Shown here in pieces: positions 1 to 9,772 of a stretch of 64,000 bases of DNA (positions are counted from its first letter, which is position 1; each line of letters begins with the position of its first letter). The stretch covers positions 596,876 to 660,875 of the forward strand of contig CAJNAR010000146.1 in assembly GCA_905220665.1 (NCBI GenBank), written 5' to 3'. A program made the translations under genes and the position numbers. The notes beneath the pieces are model-generated. The model was given only the letters and a program-made list of their open reading frames with translations, was not told the DNA's origin and did no database searches. Source of the stretch: Albugo candida (lineage: Eukaryota; Oomycota; Peronosporomycetes; Albuginales; Albuginaceae).

Positions 1-3000
1 CACTTAGTACCAATGGAACTTCCGGTTCAAGCGTATACATCACAAAATGGGAAGCAAAACAGGTCTCCGAATTGATTATATACGCATTGATCGCATTGAT
101 GTACCAGCTACAAGCAGACTTTCTAAGCTTCCATTACCTCGCTGATCGCATCCTTACTTCTCTACCTGCGGCTCCATCACAGCCAATAATGGCTCTCGTA
201 TCACGATGTCTTCAAATTCTGCATCAGGGCGGTGTCATTGACAAAAGTGTCTTGAAACACGCGTGCTTTGCAGATAGCGTCGTGCAAGGTCTCCATGTTG
301 AATTGGATACTGTACTTTCATCGAGTGCCGCAGCTGTGTCAGCAGTGTCCACGACCTCGAGCTCGAATGGCAGCACTGGCCTCGTGTATGGACCCAACGC
401 AAGCGGTGCATCTCTCGCTTCTTTCGGCTCGCAAAACCTCCGTCTTCACGTGAACCAACAAAACTTACGGAGAGCTTGGGAAGCCTCCCAACGATCCACA
501 AAAGAAGACTGGATGGAATGGATGCGTCGTTTCTCTATTGAACTACTTCGCGAATCGCCGTGTGCTGCTTTACGATCTTGCTGCTCCTTGGCCCAAGCAT
601 ACAATCCGCTCGCACGAGCTCTGTTCAACTCGGCGTTTGTATCGTGCTGGAACGAACTCTACGAGCAATATCAAGACTACCTGGTTCGTGCGTTAGAATC
701 TGCTTTCCAAAGCGAAACGATTCCAGCCGAAATCTTGCAGACATTGCTCAATTTGGCAGAGTTTATGGAACACGACGTCGAAGCCTTACCCATTGACATT
801 CGCGAGCTCGGCGCATTGGCACAAAAGTGTCACGCATACGCCAAAGCATTACATTACAAAGAACTCGAGTTCCACACGTCACCATCGACCTGTATCGAAG
901 CACTTATCTCCATCAATAACCAACTTGGCTTACCCGAAGCTGCAGCAGGGATTCTAAAGTATGCGCAACAGCATCATCAAAATGTCATTCACGTCGAGGA
1001 AAGTTGGCTTGAGAAATTGCAGGATTGGCAGCAAGCATTGAGACTCTATGATGCTAAACTACAAGACGAACGAGACACGGTGACTACGTATGCAACACAA
1101 GCTCAAGACTCGTCCAAAACACGGAGATTAGATGTCCAGGTATGTATTGGCAAGATGAGATGCTTGGAAGCTCTTGGTCAATGGCAAGATCTTGCTGAAA
1201 TGGCGGCTCAGGTCTGGGATCAAGTACTCCCTTTGCAGCCACACATAACATATCGGCAAAAGAATCAAAAGAGGAAGCAGCAAAGTAAGGCTGCGCGCAT
1301 TGACGACACCGAGGAAGAAGAGAGTAAAGGAGAACGTTTTCCAGGTGTTGGTGGTAGCATTGTCGGGTCAAATAGCAGTGTATCCTTACACCCACTTGGT
1401 GTACAAGTGGAAGCACATGAGCGTCAGCAAGTAGCACATCGGATTGCTATGCTGGGCGCGCAAGCATGCTGGTGCTTGTCTCGTTGGGACGACATGGCGA
1501 AGTATGTCGATGAAGCAACAGCGATTTCTTCCCACTCTTCGAGTACTGTCAATGTACTTCCGACATCGCTTCGTCGACAAGAAAGCACGGCATCCGTCAT
1601 TGCTGCGACGTATGAAGCTTCCGGGTACTCGCGCTGGCAATTCGAAACGGATCCGGAAGAATTCCTATTTCGCTCGGTGTTGGCTGTGCATCGTTGCCAA
1701 TTCGATCAAGCGGCTTTATACATTGACACAACCAGAAAGCTTCTCGATACAAAACTCGCAGCATTGGTCGGGGAATCCTATGAGCGCGCATATCGCATTA
1801 TGATGACACTTCAGCAATTAAGTGAATTGGAAGAGATTATTGCTTATAAACAGCTCCGTGAGGAAGACGCTCAGCACTACAAACGACATTTGATCGATAT
1901 GTGGCATGATCGATTGTTCACGGGTTGTAAGCGAGACGTGAATGTTTGGCAACAGATACTGGCGATTCGATCGATCATTTTACGTCCCCAAGAGGACATC
2001 GAATCCTGGTTGGAATTTGCTTCACTTTGTCGCCAATCTGGGAATCTATCGAGATCGCTGGCTGTGTTCACGACAACGCTTGGTGTAGAGGAACAGCAGG
2101 GTTTGATGGATCAGCAGTTGACGAAACAAGTCACAGGTCTCTTACCTCGTTCATCATTACTCGCATCCGGCTATGGCGAAAAGCAAGCAAATCGTGTCGC
2201 GTTTGCGTATCTCAAACATTTGTGGGCCGTAGGCGAGAAAGAAAAAGCGCTCGATGATCTCCATCAGCTCGTACGGTACATTTCAAACATTGCAGGATCC
2301 GCGCCAGTGATCGATGCGTTTGGAGGTGAGGGAGATGCATCTGTGCGATACACGGGTACGAATTCATCAAGGATCATGGATACCCGTACTGTTCTCGGCA
2401 ATGCAGCTGGATCATTGGATCAGAGTGAGAAGGAGCTAATCGTAAAGTGTCATCTCAAATTAGCAGAATGGCAATTTACAGTCCACGAACAACAATTGAG
2501 TCGCACTTGTCTGTCACGAGTCCTGGCTTCCTTGAAGCTCTGCACAGATCTACAACCTCAGAGTTACAAGGCCTGGCACACGTGGGCACTTATGAACTTT
2601 TATGTGGTCGATCGCTTCAACTTGCAGTCTGGAATTCCACAACATCGAGACAAGGCCGATAAGACAAAGAATAAAGGGACGAGTGCCGGTATCAAAGGAG
2701 GTCCAGGACCGTACATTGCGTCTGCTGTTGAAGGATTCTTTCGCTCTGTCGCGTTAGGTCGAAGTCGCTGGGCAGCCAATGTCCAACAAGACATTCTGCG
2801 AGTGTTGACGCTGTGGTTTGCGCATGGCGATCGACCTGAAGTCTATACCGCGCTGGAACAAGGATTCCAGTCGGTGAGCATTGAAACTTGGCTTATTGTG
2901 ATTCCCCAACTCATTGCTCGTATCCATACACCTTATCGTAAAATCCAAAGTCTGCTTCACAACTTATTAAGCACAATTGGAGCACAACATCCACATGCGC

Positions 3001-5543
3001 TTATCTATCCGCTGTCTGTGGCTTTGAAATCGCCGCTCCAAGTCCGAAGAGAAGCAGCAGAAGTCATCATGAACACCATGCGGAAGCAGTATAATGAACT
3101 GGTCGAAGAAGCGCTTTTAGTAAGTCGAGAACTCATTCGTATCGCGATCTTATGGCACGAGATGTGGCATGAAGGCTTAGAAGAAGCCTCACGACTATAC
3201 TTTGGTGAACGCGATGTTGCCGGGATGGTCGAAGTGCTGGAACCGCTTCACCAAATGATGGAAAATGGGCCAGAAACCTTACGTGAAGTCAGTTTCCAGC
3301 AAGCGTTTGGTCGAGAGCTAAGAGAAGCATATGAATGGCTTCAGCGATTTCTTGCGGCAAATACGAATACTGGTGGAAAAGTACACAATGAATCAGACTT
3401 GAATCGAGCGTGGGACTTGTACTATCACGTGTTTCGACGTATCAATAAACAACTGCCGCAGCTGACGACGTTGGAATTGCAGTATGTGTCACCAAACTTG
3501 CTATACGCACAACGTCTCCAATTAGCGGTGCCGGGAACCTACAGAGCGGGTCATTGGACCGTGACAATCGAGAGTTTTGCACCAACTATCCAAGTCATCA
3601 CATCGAAACAACGACCTCGTCGTGTCACCATTGCTGGCTCGAATGGACTCGAGTACATGTTCCTTCTCAAAGGACATGAAGATCTCCGTCAGGATGAACG
3701 TGTGACTCAACTGTTTGGTCTCGTGAATGCTTTACTGATCAATGATCGTACTACTTCGAAAAAAGAGCTTCGGATTCATCGCTATCCCGTCATTCCGCTT
3801 TCTCATAACGCTGGCATCGTTGGCTGGGTACCAAATTGCGACACACTTCATCAATCGATCCGTAATTATCGGGAAGCACGGAAGATTTTACTCAACATTG
3901 AACATCGTTTAATGCTTCAAATGGCGCCAGATTATGACGCATTGACATTGCACGAAAAGGTCGAAGTCTTTGAGTACGCGCTGGAGAACACCGCAGGACA
4001 AGATCTGTATAAAGTGCTTTGGCTCAAGTCAGAAAACTCTCAGGTTTGGCTCGATAGGAGGACTAATTATACAAGATCGCTTGCAGTCATGTCGATGGTC
4101 GGCTACATTCTCGGGCTCGGAGATCGTCATCCATCCAACCTCATGCTACATCGGTTCACTGGGACGATCGTTCACATCGATTTTGGCGATTGTTTTGAGG
4201 TTGCAATGCATCGCGAAAAGTATCCGGAGAAAATACCATTTCGACTTACGCGAATGCTAACAAATGCGATGGAAGTCAGTGGTATTGAAGGTAATTTTCG
4301 CTTCTCCTGTGAGCGAGTGATGCATGTCCTGCGGGAAAATCGACACAGTCTGATGGCAATGCTGGAAGCATTTGTTCACGACCCACTCATTTGTTGGCGT
4401 TTGCTGGCACCTACGACAGTATCTCCGAGTAAGGCGAGTGTTTCATCGTCAACTCGGTCGACGTTAGCGGAGGAGAAAGCGGGTGGATCAGCAAGAAAAG
4501 GAGGTACTGCATGCACCGAATCCAAGCAGCCGCGGGGTGTAGCAGCTGCAAAGATCACAAGCAACGATGCACCGTTGACGACACACGTGAGTCACACTGC
4601 GGATAAAAGGAAAGTGGAGATGACGCAAAGTCAAATTGTGATGGTACCTGCGCGCGAAGATGACGCAATCGTGGAACCGCACGTTGACGACAAACAACTG
4701 GTGAATGAGATGAGAGCGATGGAAATCCCGAGCGTTGGAAGGACAGCAAAAGCATTGTCAAGTAAAGGTATAAAGAACGTCTCAAGTACGAGAAATATCG
4801 TATCACCCAGCCTTCCAACCTCTACTTCTCATCTACCGCCCCGACCATCGGAATCATTACTTTCATCGTCACGACCAATGAGTTTGAGCAAAGCCATTGC
4901 ATTCATTAGGACACCAGTCACCCAAAGGTTTGTGAAAGCTGATGTCGGTGATCATAACGACGATGGTGGTTGTGTCGAGAAAATTGATCACCGACGTGTC
5001 AAGCTACATGAGACGATGTCCAGTCTCGCTGCAAGCATCACTAATGAAGGTCAAGCGAGTTTGAGGCAACATTTTGCGTCAGTCGCGAACGAAGCATTAC
5101 AAGCCGTGAATTCGTCCATCCGCGAAGAAGCGAAACAGAAAAGCGATAAGGAGATATCGGATGTGGCTATCAACGTATCAAGTGCACTGAATCCTGCCCT
5201 GCAACCCCTACAAGACGAAAGCGCCCGGCGACAACAGAATATGCAATCAGACATTACAGCACCTCAGTCACAAAACTCGAAATCAGTTCATACGAATCGC
5301 AGTCACCGTGAACGAGAACTTGTAAATGCATTAGGCCCTGAGGGTGCTGCTGCTCCACGAGAAGCGCTGAATGAAAAGGCTGTGGCTGTGATTCGACGTG
5401 TCCAAGCAAAGTTAACGGGACGGGATTTTGAAGGTGAAGGTGACATTTTAGACGTTGGCGCTCAAGTGCAGAGACTTATTGATCAAGCAACATCTCATGA
5501 GAACCTCTGTCAGTGTTACATCGGCTGGTGTCCATTCTGGTGA
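1..5543 (+). CDS. TOR: TOR (target of rapamycin) Ser/Thr kinase, 5' end cut by window
   Basis: This is the catalytic subunit of TORC1/TORC2, the PI3K-like kinase that couples nutrients to growth. The frame is open from base 3, so the N-terminal HEAT repeats lie outside the window and about 1,847 residues are visible. In order I see FAT helical repeats; an FRB domain near 3,120-3,500 (AILWHEMWHEGLEEASRLYF, then WDLYYHVFRRI); the kinase lobe with HEDLRQDERV near 3,670, GDRHPSNLML near 4,120 and the HIDFGDCFEV metal-binding segment near 4,175; and a FATC tail ending CQCYIGWCPFW at the stop. The FRB serine and the Trp/Phe positions that contact FKBP12-rapamycin in other TORs look conserved. A Ser/Thr/Lys-rich low-complexity insert of about 300 residues (about 4,390-5,330) separates kinase and FATC, much longer than the usual regulatory linker. 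No intron is needed in the visible part. Identification is very secure. Confidence 0.97.
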   Translation, partial: LSTNGTSGSSVYITKWEAKQVSELIIYALIALMYQLQADFLSFHYLADRILTSLPAAPSQPIMALVSRCLQILHQGGVIDKSVLKHACFADSVVQGLHVELDTVLSSSAAAVSAVSTTSSSNGSTGLVYGPNASGASLASFGSQNLRLHVNQQNLRRAWEASQRSTKEDWMEWMRRFSIELLRESPCAALRSCCSLAQAYNPLARALFNSAFVSCWNELYEQYQDYLVRALESAFQSETIPAEILQTLLNLAEFMEHDVEALPIDIRELGALAQKCHAYAKALHYKELEFHTSPSTCIEALISINNQLGLPEAAAGILKYAQQHHQNVIHVEESWLEKLQDWQQALRLYDAKLQDERDTVTTYATQAQDSSKTRRLDVQVCIGKMRCLEALGQWQDLAEMAAQVWDQVLPLQPHITYRQKNQKRKQQSKAARIDDTEEEESKGERFPGVGGSIVGSNSSVSLHPLGVQVEAHERQQVAHRIAMLGAQACWCLSRWDDMAKYVDEATAISSHSSSTVNVLPTSLRRQESTASVIAATYEASGYSRWQFETDPEEFLFRSVLAVHRCQFDQAALYIDTTRKLLDTKLAALVGESYERAYRIMMTLQQLSELEEIIAYKQLREEDAQHYKRHLIDMWHDRLFTGCKRDVNVWQQILAIRSIILRPQEDIESWLEFASLCRQSGNLSRSLAVFTTTLGVEEQQGLMDQQLTKQVTGLLPRSSLLASGYGEKQANRVAFAYLKHLWAVGEKEKALDDLHQLVRYISNIAGSAPVIDAFGGEGDASVRYTGTNSSRIMDTRTVLGNAAGSLDQSEKELIVKCHLKLAEWQFTVHEQQLSRTCLSRVLASLKLCTDLQPQSYKAWHTWALMNFYVVDRFNLQSGIPQHRDKADKTKNKGTSAGIKGGPGPYIASAVEGFFRSVALGRSRWAANVQQDILRVLTLWFAHGDRPEVYTALEQGFQSVSIETWLIVIPQLIARIHTPYRKIQSLLHNLLSTIGAQHPHALIYPLSVALKSPLQVRREAAEVIMNTMRKQYNELVEEALLVSRELIRIAILWHEMWHEGLEEASRLYFGERDVAGMVEVLEPLHQMMENGPETLREVSFQQAFGRELREAYEWLQRFLAANTNTGGKVHNESDLNRAWDLYYHVFRRINKQLPQLTTLELQYVSPNLLYAQRLQLAVPGTYRAGHWTVTIESFAPTIQVITSKQRPRRVTIAGSNGLEYMFLLKGHEDLRQDERVTQLFGLVNALLINDRTTSKKELRIHRYPVIPLSHNAGIVGWVPNCDTLHQSIRNYREARKILLNIEHRLMLQMAPDYDALTLHEKVEVFEYALENTAGQDLYKVLWLKSENSQVWLDRRTNYTRSLAVMSMVGYILGLGDRHPSNLMLHRFTGTIVHIDFGDCFEVAMHREKYPEKIPFRLTRMLTNAMEVSGIEGNFRFSCERVMHVLRENRHSLMAMLEAFVHDPLICWRLLAPTTVSPSKASVSSSTRSTLAEEKAGGSARKGGTACTESKQPRGVAAAKITSNDAPLTTHVSHTADKRKVEMTQSQIVMVPAREDDAIVEPHVDDKQLVNEMRAMEIPSVGRTAKALSSKGIKNVSSTRNIVSPSLPTSTSHLPPRPSESLLSSSRPMSLSKAIAFIRTPVTQRFVKADVGDHNDDGGCVEKIDHRRVKLHETMSSLAASITNEGQASLRQHFASVANEALQAVNSSIREEAKQKSDKEISDVAINVSSALNPALQPLQDESARRQQNMQSDITAPQSQNSKSVHTNRSHRERELVNALGPEGAAAPREALNEKAVAVIRRVQAKLTGRDFEGEGDILDVGAQVQRLIDQATSHENLCQCYIGWCPFW

Positions 5544-6844
5544 TCGTATCGCTCTCAAGTAAAGGCGTACATATAAGGATCACATGGAAGCTTTGAATCT
5601 GTCAATTAATAATTCCTGCTGTCGTAATTGTAAATTTATTGATGACACTTGAAGTCAGAGTTATCGCCTACTTCTTCCTTCCCTCTCGCCTCAAAGCCTC
5701 TCCAGCCTGCACCTCCAAATAGATCAGCCGATGATGAGCAACACAGGCTAGGTCTTGTCTCGGGATATGTTCATCCGAGCTGTGAGATACAGTCTATCGA
5801 GAAAGCTGCCTTTGTATGTAATGAATACATTCCACTTGGACATGACACGAAGAGAGATGACTAGGTAGCTTCACTGTTTACCCGGACGTGTACAATCCTG
5901 CTGATCAGACTACATTTCGTAGCTGTCGTCAATTTAAGATATGGAGAGGCGTCGGTGTACGAGTCGTTGGCAGGTACGTGTGAAATATTGCGACACCGAT
6001 TTTGATCGAAGGATCAACAAGTGTCACTGCGTGTATACTCCGACTGCTGCGTAGTCAGAACGCATCAGCTCGGTACGTTCTAGAGCAATGCAAGCTTTCG
6101 GCTCCTTTGATCATCCTGCTTGATCTGAAGGATCTGAGATAGCAGTGAATGTCGGCCTCTTCTAGAGCTTCTTAATCAATATGTCAGTTTTGCTCATACA
6201 TGCTAATTATCGTCCGATCCACTCGGATGAATGTATTATGAATCGCCCACAATGTTACAGGCTTGGTCAGAACATCGCGGTGGCTTATTGCCCCGTCATA
6301 GAGATTCCAACAAAGTTTGTGTTTCCCCGTTTTAATATCAGCAAGGCATTGTATAAGTTGGAGAGCACAAATTATCAAGCATTTGCACCAATTTGAAATC
6401 CACACTATAGATTTTCCGTAAAAAGGCATAAATATTGCTTAATGTTCTCTAGCATGCTTTCATGTTTCGGTCAATGTAGTGATGATACCAGAGATATCTA
6501 TCAGCGGCTCCAGTTGGGACACAAGAAATGACGACCTGTAAGCAACGACATCTTGCTATGGAGAGAGCCCGCCTACCTGTATCCTAGAAGTCTTGATCGA
6601 CTCACAAAGCATATTTAAGAATTCGCAACATGCATAAGTCGATCCAAGCGCAGTGGAATGCTTTCAATTATCAGATTTCTAGCTAATGAATGTGCCATTA
6701 GATGCATGTAGATTCATGTCGCCGAGTAACACGAACAAAAGAGCTTCATGCCTGAAAGCTCAGTTTACCAACAGGGCATTCAAGTACTTCAGACTAATAT
6801 CATACGACCAAGCTATCGCTCTTTCCTATCTTGGCTTTTTGACG
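5544..6844. other. Intergenic, no gene recognised
   Basis: About 1.3 kb between the TOR stop and the convergent end of the CKK-protein gene. It holds only short frames (71-81 codons, 5,649-5,864 and 6,181-6,429) without domains, splice-supported partners or matching frames. I see no tRNA-like B box and no repeat. Confidence 0.5.
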
Positions 6845-9772
6845 CTAGTATATAAAGCTAGATAAATTTTTCCTACGCCTGAATACCAAATGATCAAGCA
6901 ATGCACATGCATCGGTTTTGATTGTAAATGACCTCGTATCCACCGGCATGAACTCTTTCTTACCCGAATTATATCGAAAAAATTGACCAATTTCCGAGCT
7001 TACCAAAATTGGTGGGGCATTACTCGGTCCATAAGCTATTGCAACCTCATTACGATCAAGATGATGCTCATATAACGCTCGAAACTTGAACTCGTTTGCA
7101 CTCTTTAGTAGCACGATAAAGTGATCAGTACATGACGCTTCGACAACATTCAAAACTGCCCTTCTCTCCTTTTCCAGCGCTGCACCAGCTAGAAGAGTAA
7201 ACTCAATTGCATTTTGTATCAATTGTCGGTTGGATGCCTTCTTTAATCTTCTTGGAAATATTGTCAATTCTCGTGACGCTCTGATAGATAGAGCTGCTGT
7301 TGATTTCTGTCTTAGATATTCCGTATGATTGTGACGTGAGTTTGAACAAAGCTGCTCATCTTTTGTGTTGTCAACACGATTGTCTAGAGCTCTGTGCTTT
7401 GCCTTTCCGGCTCTTTCTTGGGAAGCCAGCTTTTGTTTGCTCAGCTGCGCAAGACGTTTTGCTCGCAATTCATGTACTCTATTTGCCATTGTACTATTCG
7501 TAATCATAGCATCTGCGCTGGAAGACTGTGAGCTTGATTGCGGTAATCGACGCTTATCTGCCTCATCGTTTGAGATAATAGTAGGTGCTTTTTCGTCGTG
7601 AAATGTAGTGCAGTTTGTTGACATTGGAGAATCAATCGCCCATTTACCAATTTTCCCGACTAAACGCGCATTATTATCGCCATTTGACGCCGTGATTTGT
7701 AATTCAATGCCTTTTATTCTGTCTGTATCATTAGACATTCTTGTCTCATGGTCAAAGAGCCCATTTATCGTATTCGTCACATCGTTACTTTCTTTCTGAT
7801 GAGATGGATTTGTGGGACCATACTATAGCACATAATCACATCAGGCAATTGCGAATAGGTGAGAAAACTCCTCTACCTTGTGATATTCACGAAGAGAGGC
7901 CCGTTGTTCAACATGATAGATTACGGGACCGCCTCGTGCATCGAAGCTTTCGTCAGGCTGTGATAAATGTGACGGATCCAGTAGGTCTGACTTCTGTATG
8001 CTGTTGACTGGATCAGCAAAATTGGGAGCGACCTCTACTGACATAGATTCTACTACTTCATGGGTTTTTCTTTTGATTTTCGACGTTGACGGTGGTTTTT
8101 TACGCCGGCCGTAACGATTGCTTCTATCCTCAAGCTTTTTTGACTGGTACTCTAATTCCCACCAGACTCGTACTCCAAGTTTGGATCGGTAGTGATCCCT
8201 GGCTAGTCGTATGTTTCCAAGGGATCCATTTGAGCTAACTATCTCTGAACATTGACTTTCTATACATTCCACTGAAGTCTCTTGCGTAAGCTTACCGACA
8301 TCACGAGATGCTTCAGATGTAGGCTTGGATTCACTGCTTTCATTAAGCGTATCTCCTTTTGATATTTCTGAGAGTGAAGTTCGATGGGTATCTCCCGATT
8401 GCCTTACAGTCGAAGTATTGTCATCAGGAAGTTGGTAGGAAGCATTATGGGACTCATGGCTAGTGAGGATCTCTTCACCATTTCCAAGTAGCTCAGTCTG
8501 CGAGTTTTCTTTTGTCACAACATTAGACGTTTGTTCGGCTTGATTGAGATGCAAACTTGCATCATTTTCCACAAAACGAAAAACAGACTCACCGGAAGCT
8601 ATTTCTTCTGAAGGAAGCCTCGTATTCTCGTCAAAGTCGTCGACTTCTAAAGAGTGTACTAATCCCAAAATTTCTTCAGGTTGTTCGCTTTCTGTGATGA
8701 TTTGATTATTATCATATCCTTCTCCCGTTTTGTCTTTCGTAATTGGTATGATATTCAATTCGTTTTGTGAGAGTAATCGTTCGACATTTTGAGCGTCGCT
8801 AAACGGAACATTCTCATGATGCAGTGCGAGATCGATTTTGTCCATGGCATTGTCTTCTACTCGAAGAGGATTGATGTTCGCTTTTTTACAAGAAAACCGC
8901 TGTTGTACTTCATTCAAGTTGTGTACCGGGGTTGGCGGCAACGATCTATTGTTTGTGGATAAAGTGTTATTTTCCCAATTCTCTAATCTGATGCTTGGGC
9001 TGCAAGTAGTAGGGACGTGTTCATAGATCTCGTGCTGATTCTCAATAGAATGATACTCGACATGATCATTATTCGATACAGATTGACACCCACCACTTTC
9101 AACCGGTTGCCTTAGATCACTTTCGACGTCTTGATACTTCATATTCCAGATTCGAAAGCGCACTTGACTCAGCTCCGCAAGGCTTTCACTTTCCTCCTTG
9201 ATTCTTTTGTAGACGGTTTCTATATTTTTTAAGACTTTGACTCTACCAGGACATAAATATAAGAGAAATTTGGACCCATTTGGTTCACAAGAAAGGAAGA
9301 AAAACAGTACTGCCACTAGTGATGCTGGTTTATGAGTCCCCTCTGTGTGAAGTTGAAGAAGGGCATATGATTTGAAAGAGATATCTGATGATATTACTCG
9401 TTCTTTTAAGCCATATAGCTTATCTTTGAGCATTTCCGAGACACTACCATTAGAATCCCAAGTGGTGTCCAGGAAATGAATGTTTAGTACTGATTGCGTA
9501 TGGAACGTAGCTGTACCCTCAATCACAACTCTTTTCATACTCGCAAGACAAAACCTTGGGTCTAAATGAAAGCTTTCTTTCATCGATTGCGTTTTGGCGC
9601 TGGCGATAGCTTGCCCCAATCTATGAGCTTCGATGACAGTGGGTGATAGTGACTTTTTGGTAACAAGTTTTTGCACTCGTAGCATTGCATTTTCCTGACC
9701 AACCACTAGCTGGCTGCATATTTGCGCCCCAAAGCAAAAACAAGTGTTTATTGCCGCGCACAATGACAACAT
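6845..9772 (-). CDS. CKK-domain (CAMSAP/Patronin-like) microtubule minus-end protein, two exons
   Basis: Exon 1 is 7877-9772 and exon 2 is 6845-7822. The 54-nt intron (7823-7876) has an AAG|GTAGAG donor and a CTATAG acceptor, both phase 0, giving a 957-residue protein. The last ~125 residues match the CKK domain that binds microtubule minus-end lattices in CAMSAP/Patronin/Nezha proteins: SNRQLIQNAIEFTLLAGA, DHFIVLLKSANEFKFRALYE and FRYNSGKKEF follow the family pattern closely. Upstream of CKK is a short basic region rich in Arg, Lys and Gln (HELRAKRLAQLSKQK). The first ~630 residues are mostly acidic and low in predicted structure. I could not recognise the calponin-homology domain that animal CAMSAPs carry, so the N-terminus may be diverged or different. 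The gene is convergent with TOR. The CKK call is strong; the family-level function is inferred. Confidence 0.85.

Noticed and set aside
4376..4818. Minus-strand frames overlapping the 3' part of TOR
   Set aside because: They are antisense shadows of the Ser/Thr-rich TOR linker and match no family; the sense frame ends in a complete FATC domain.
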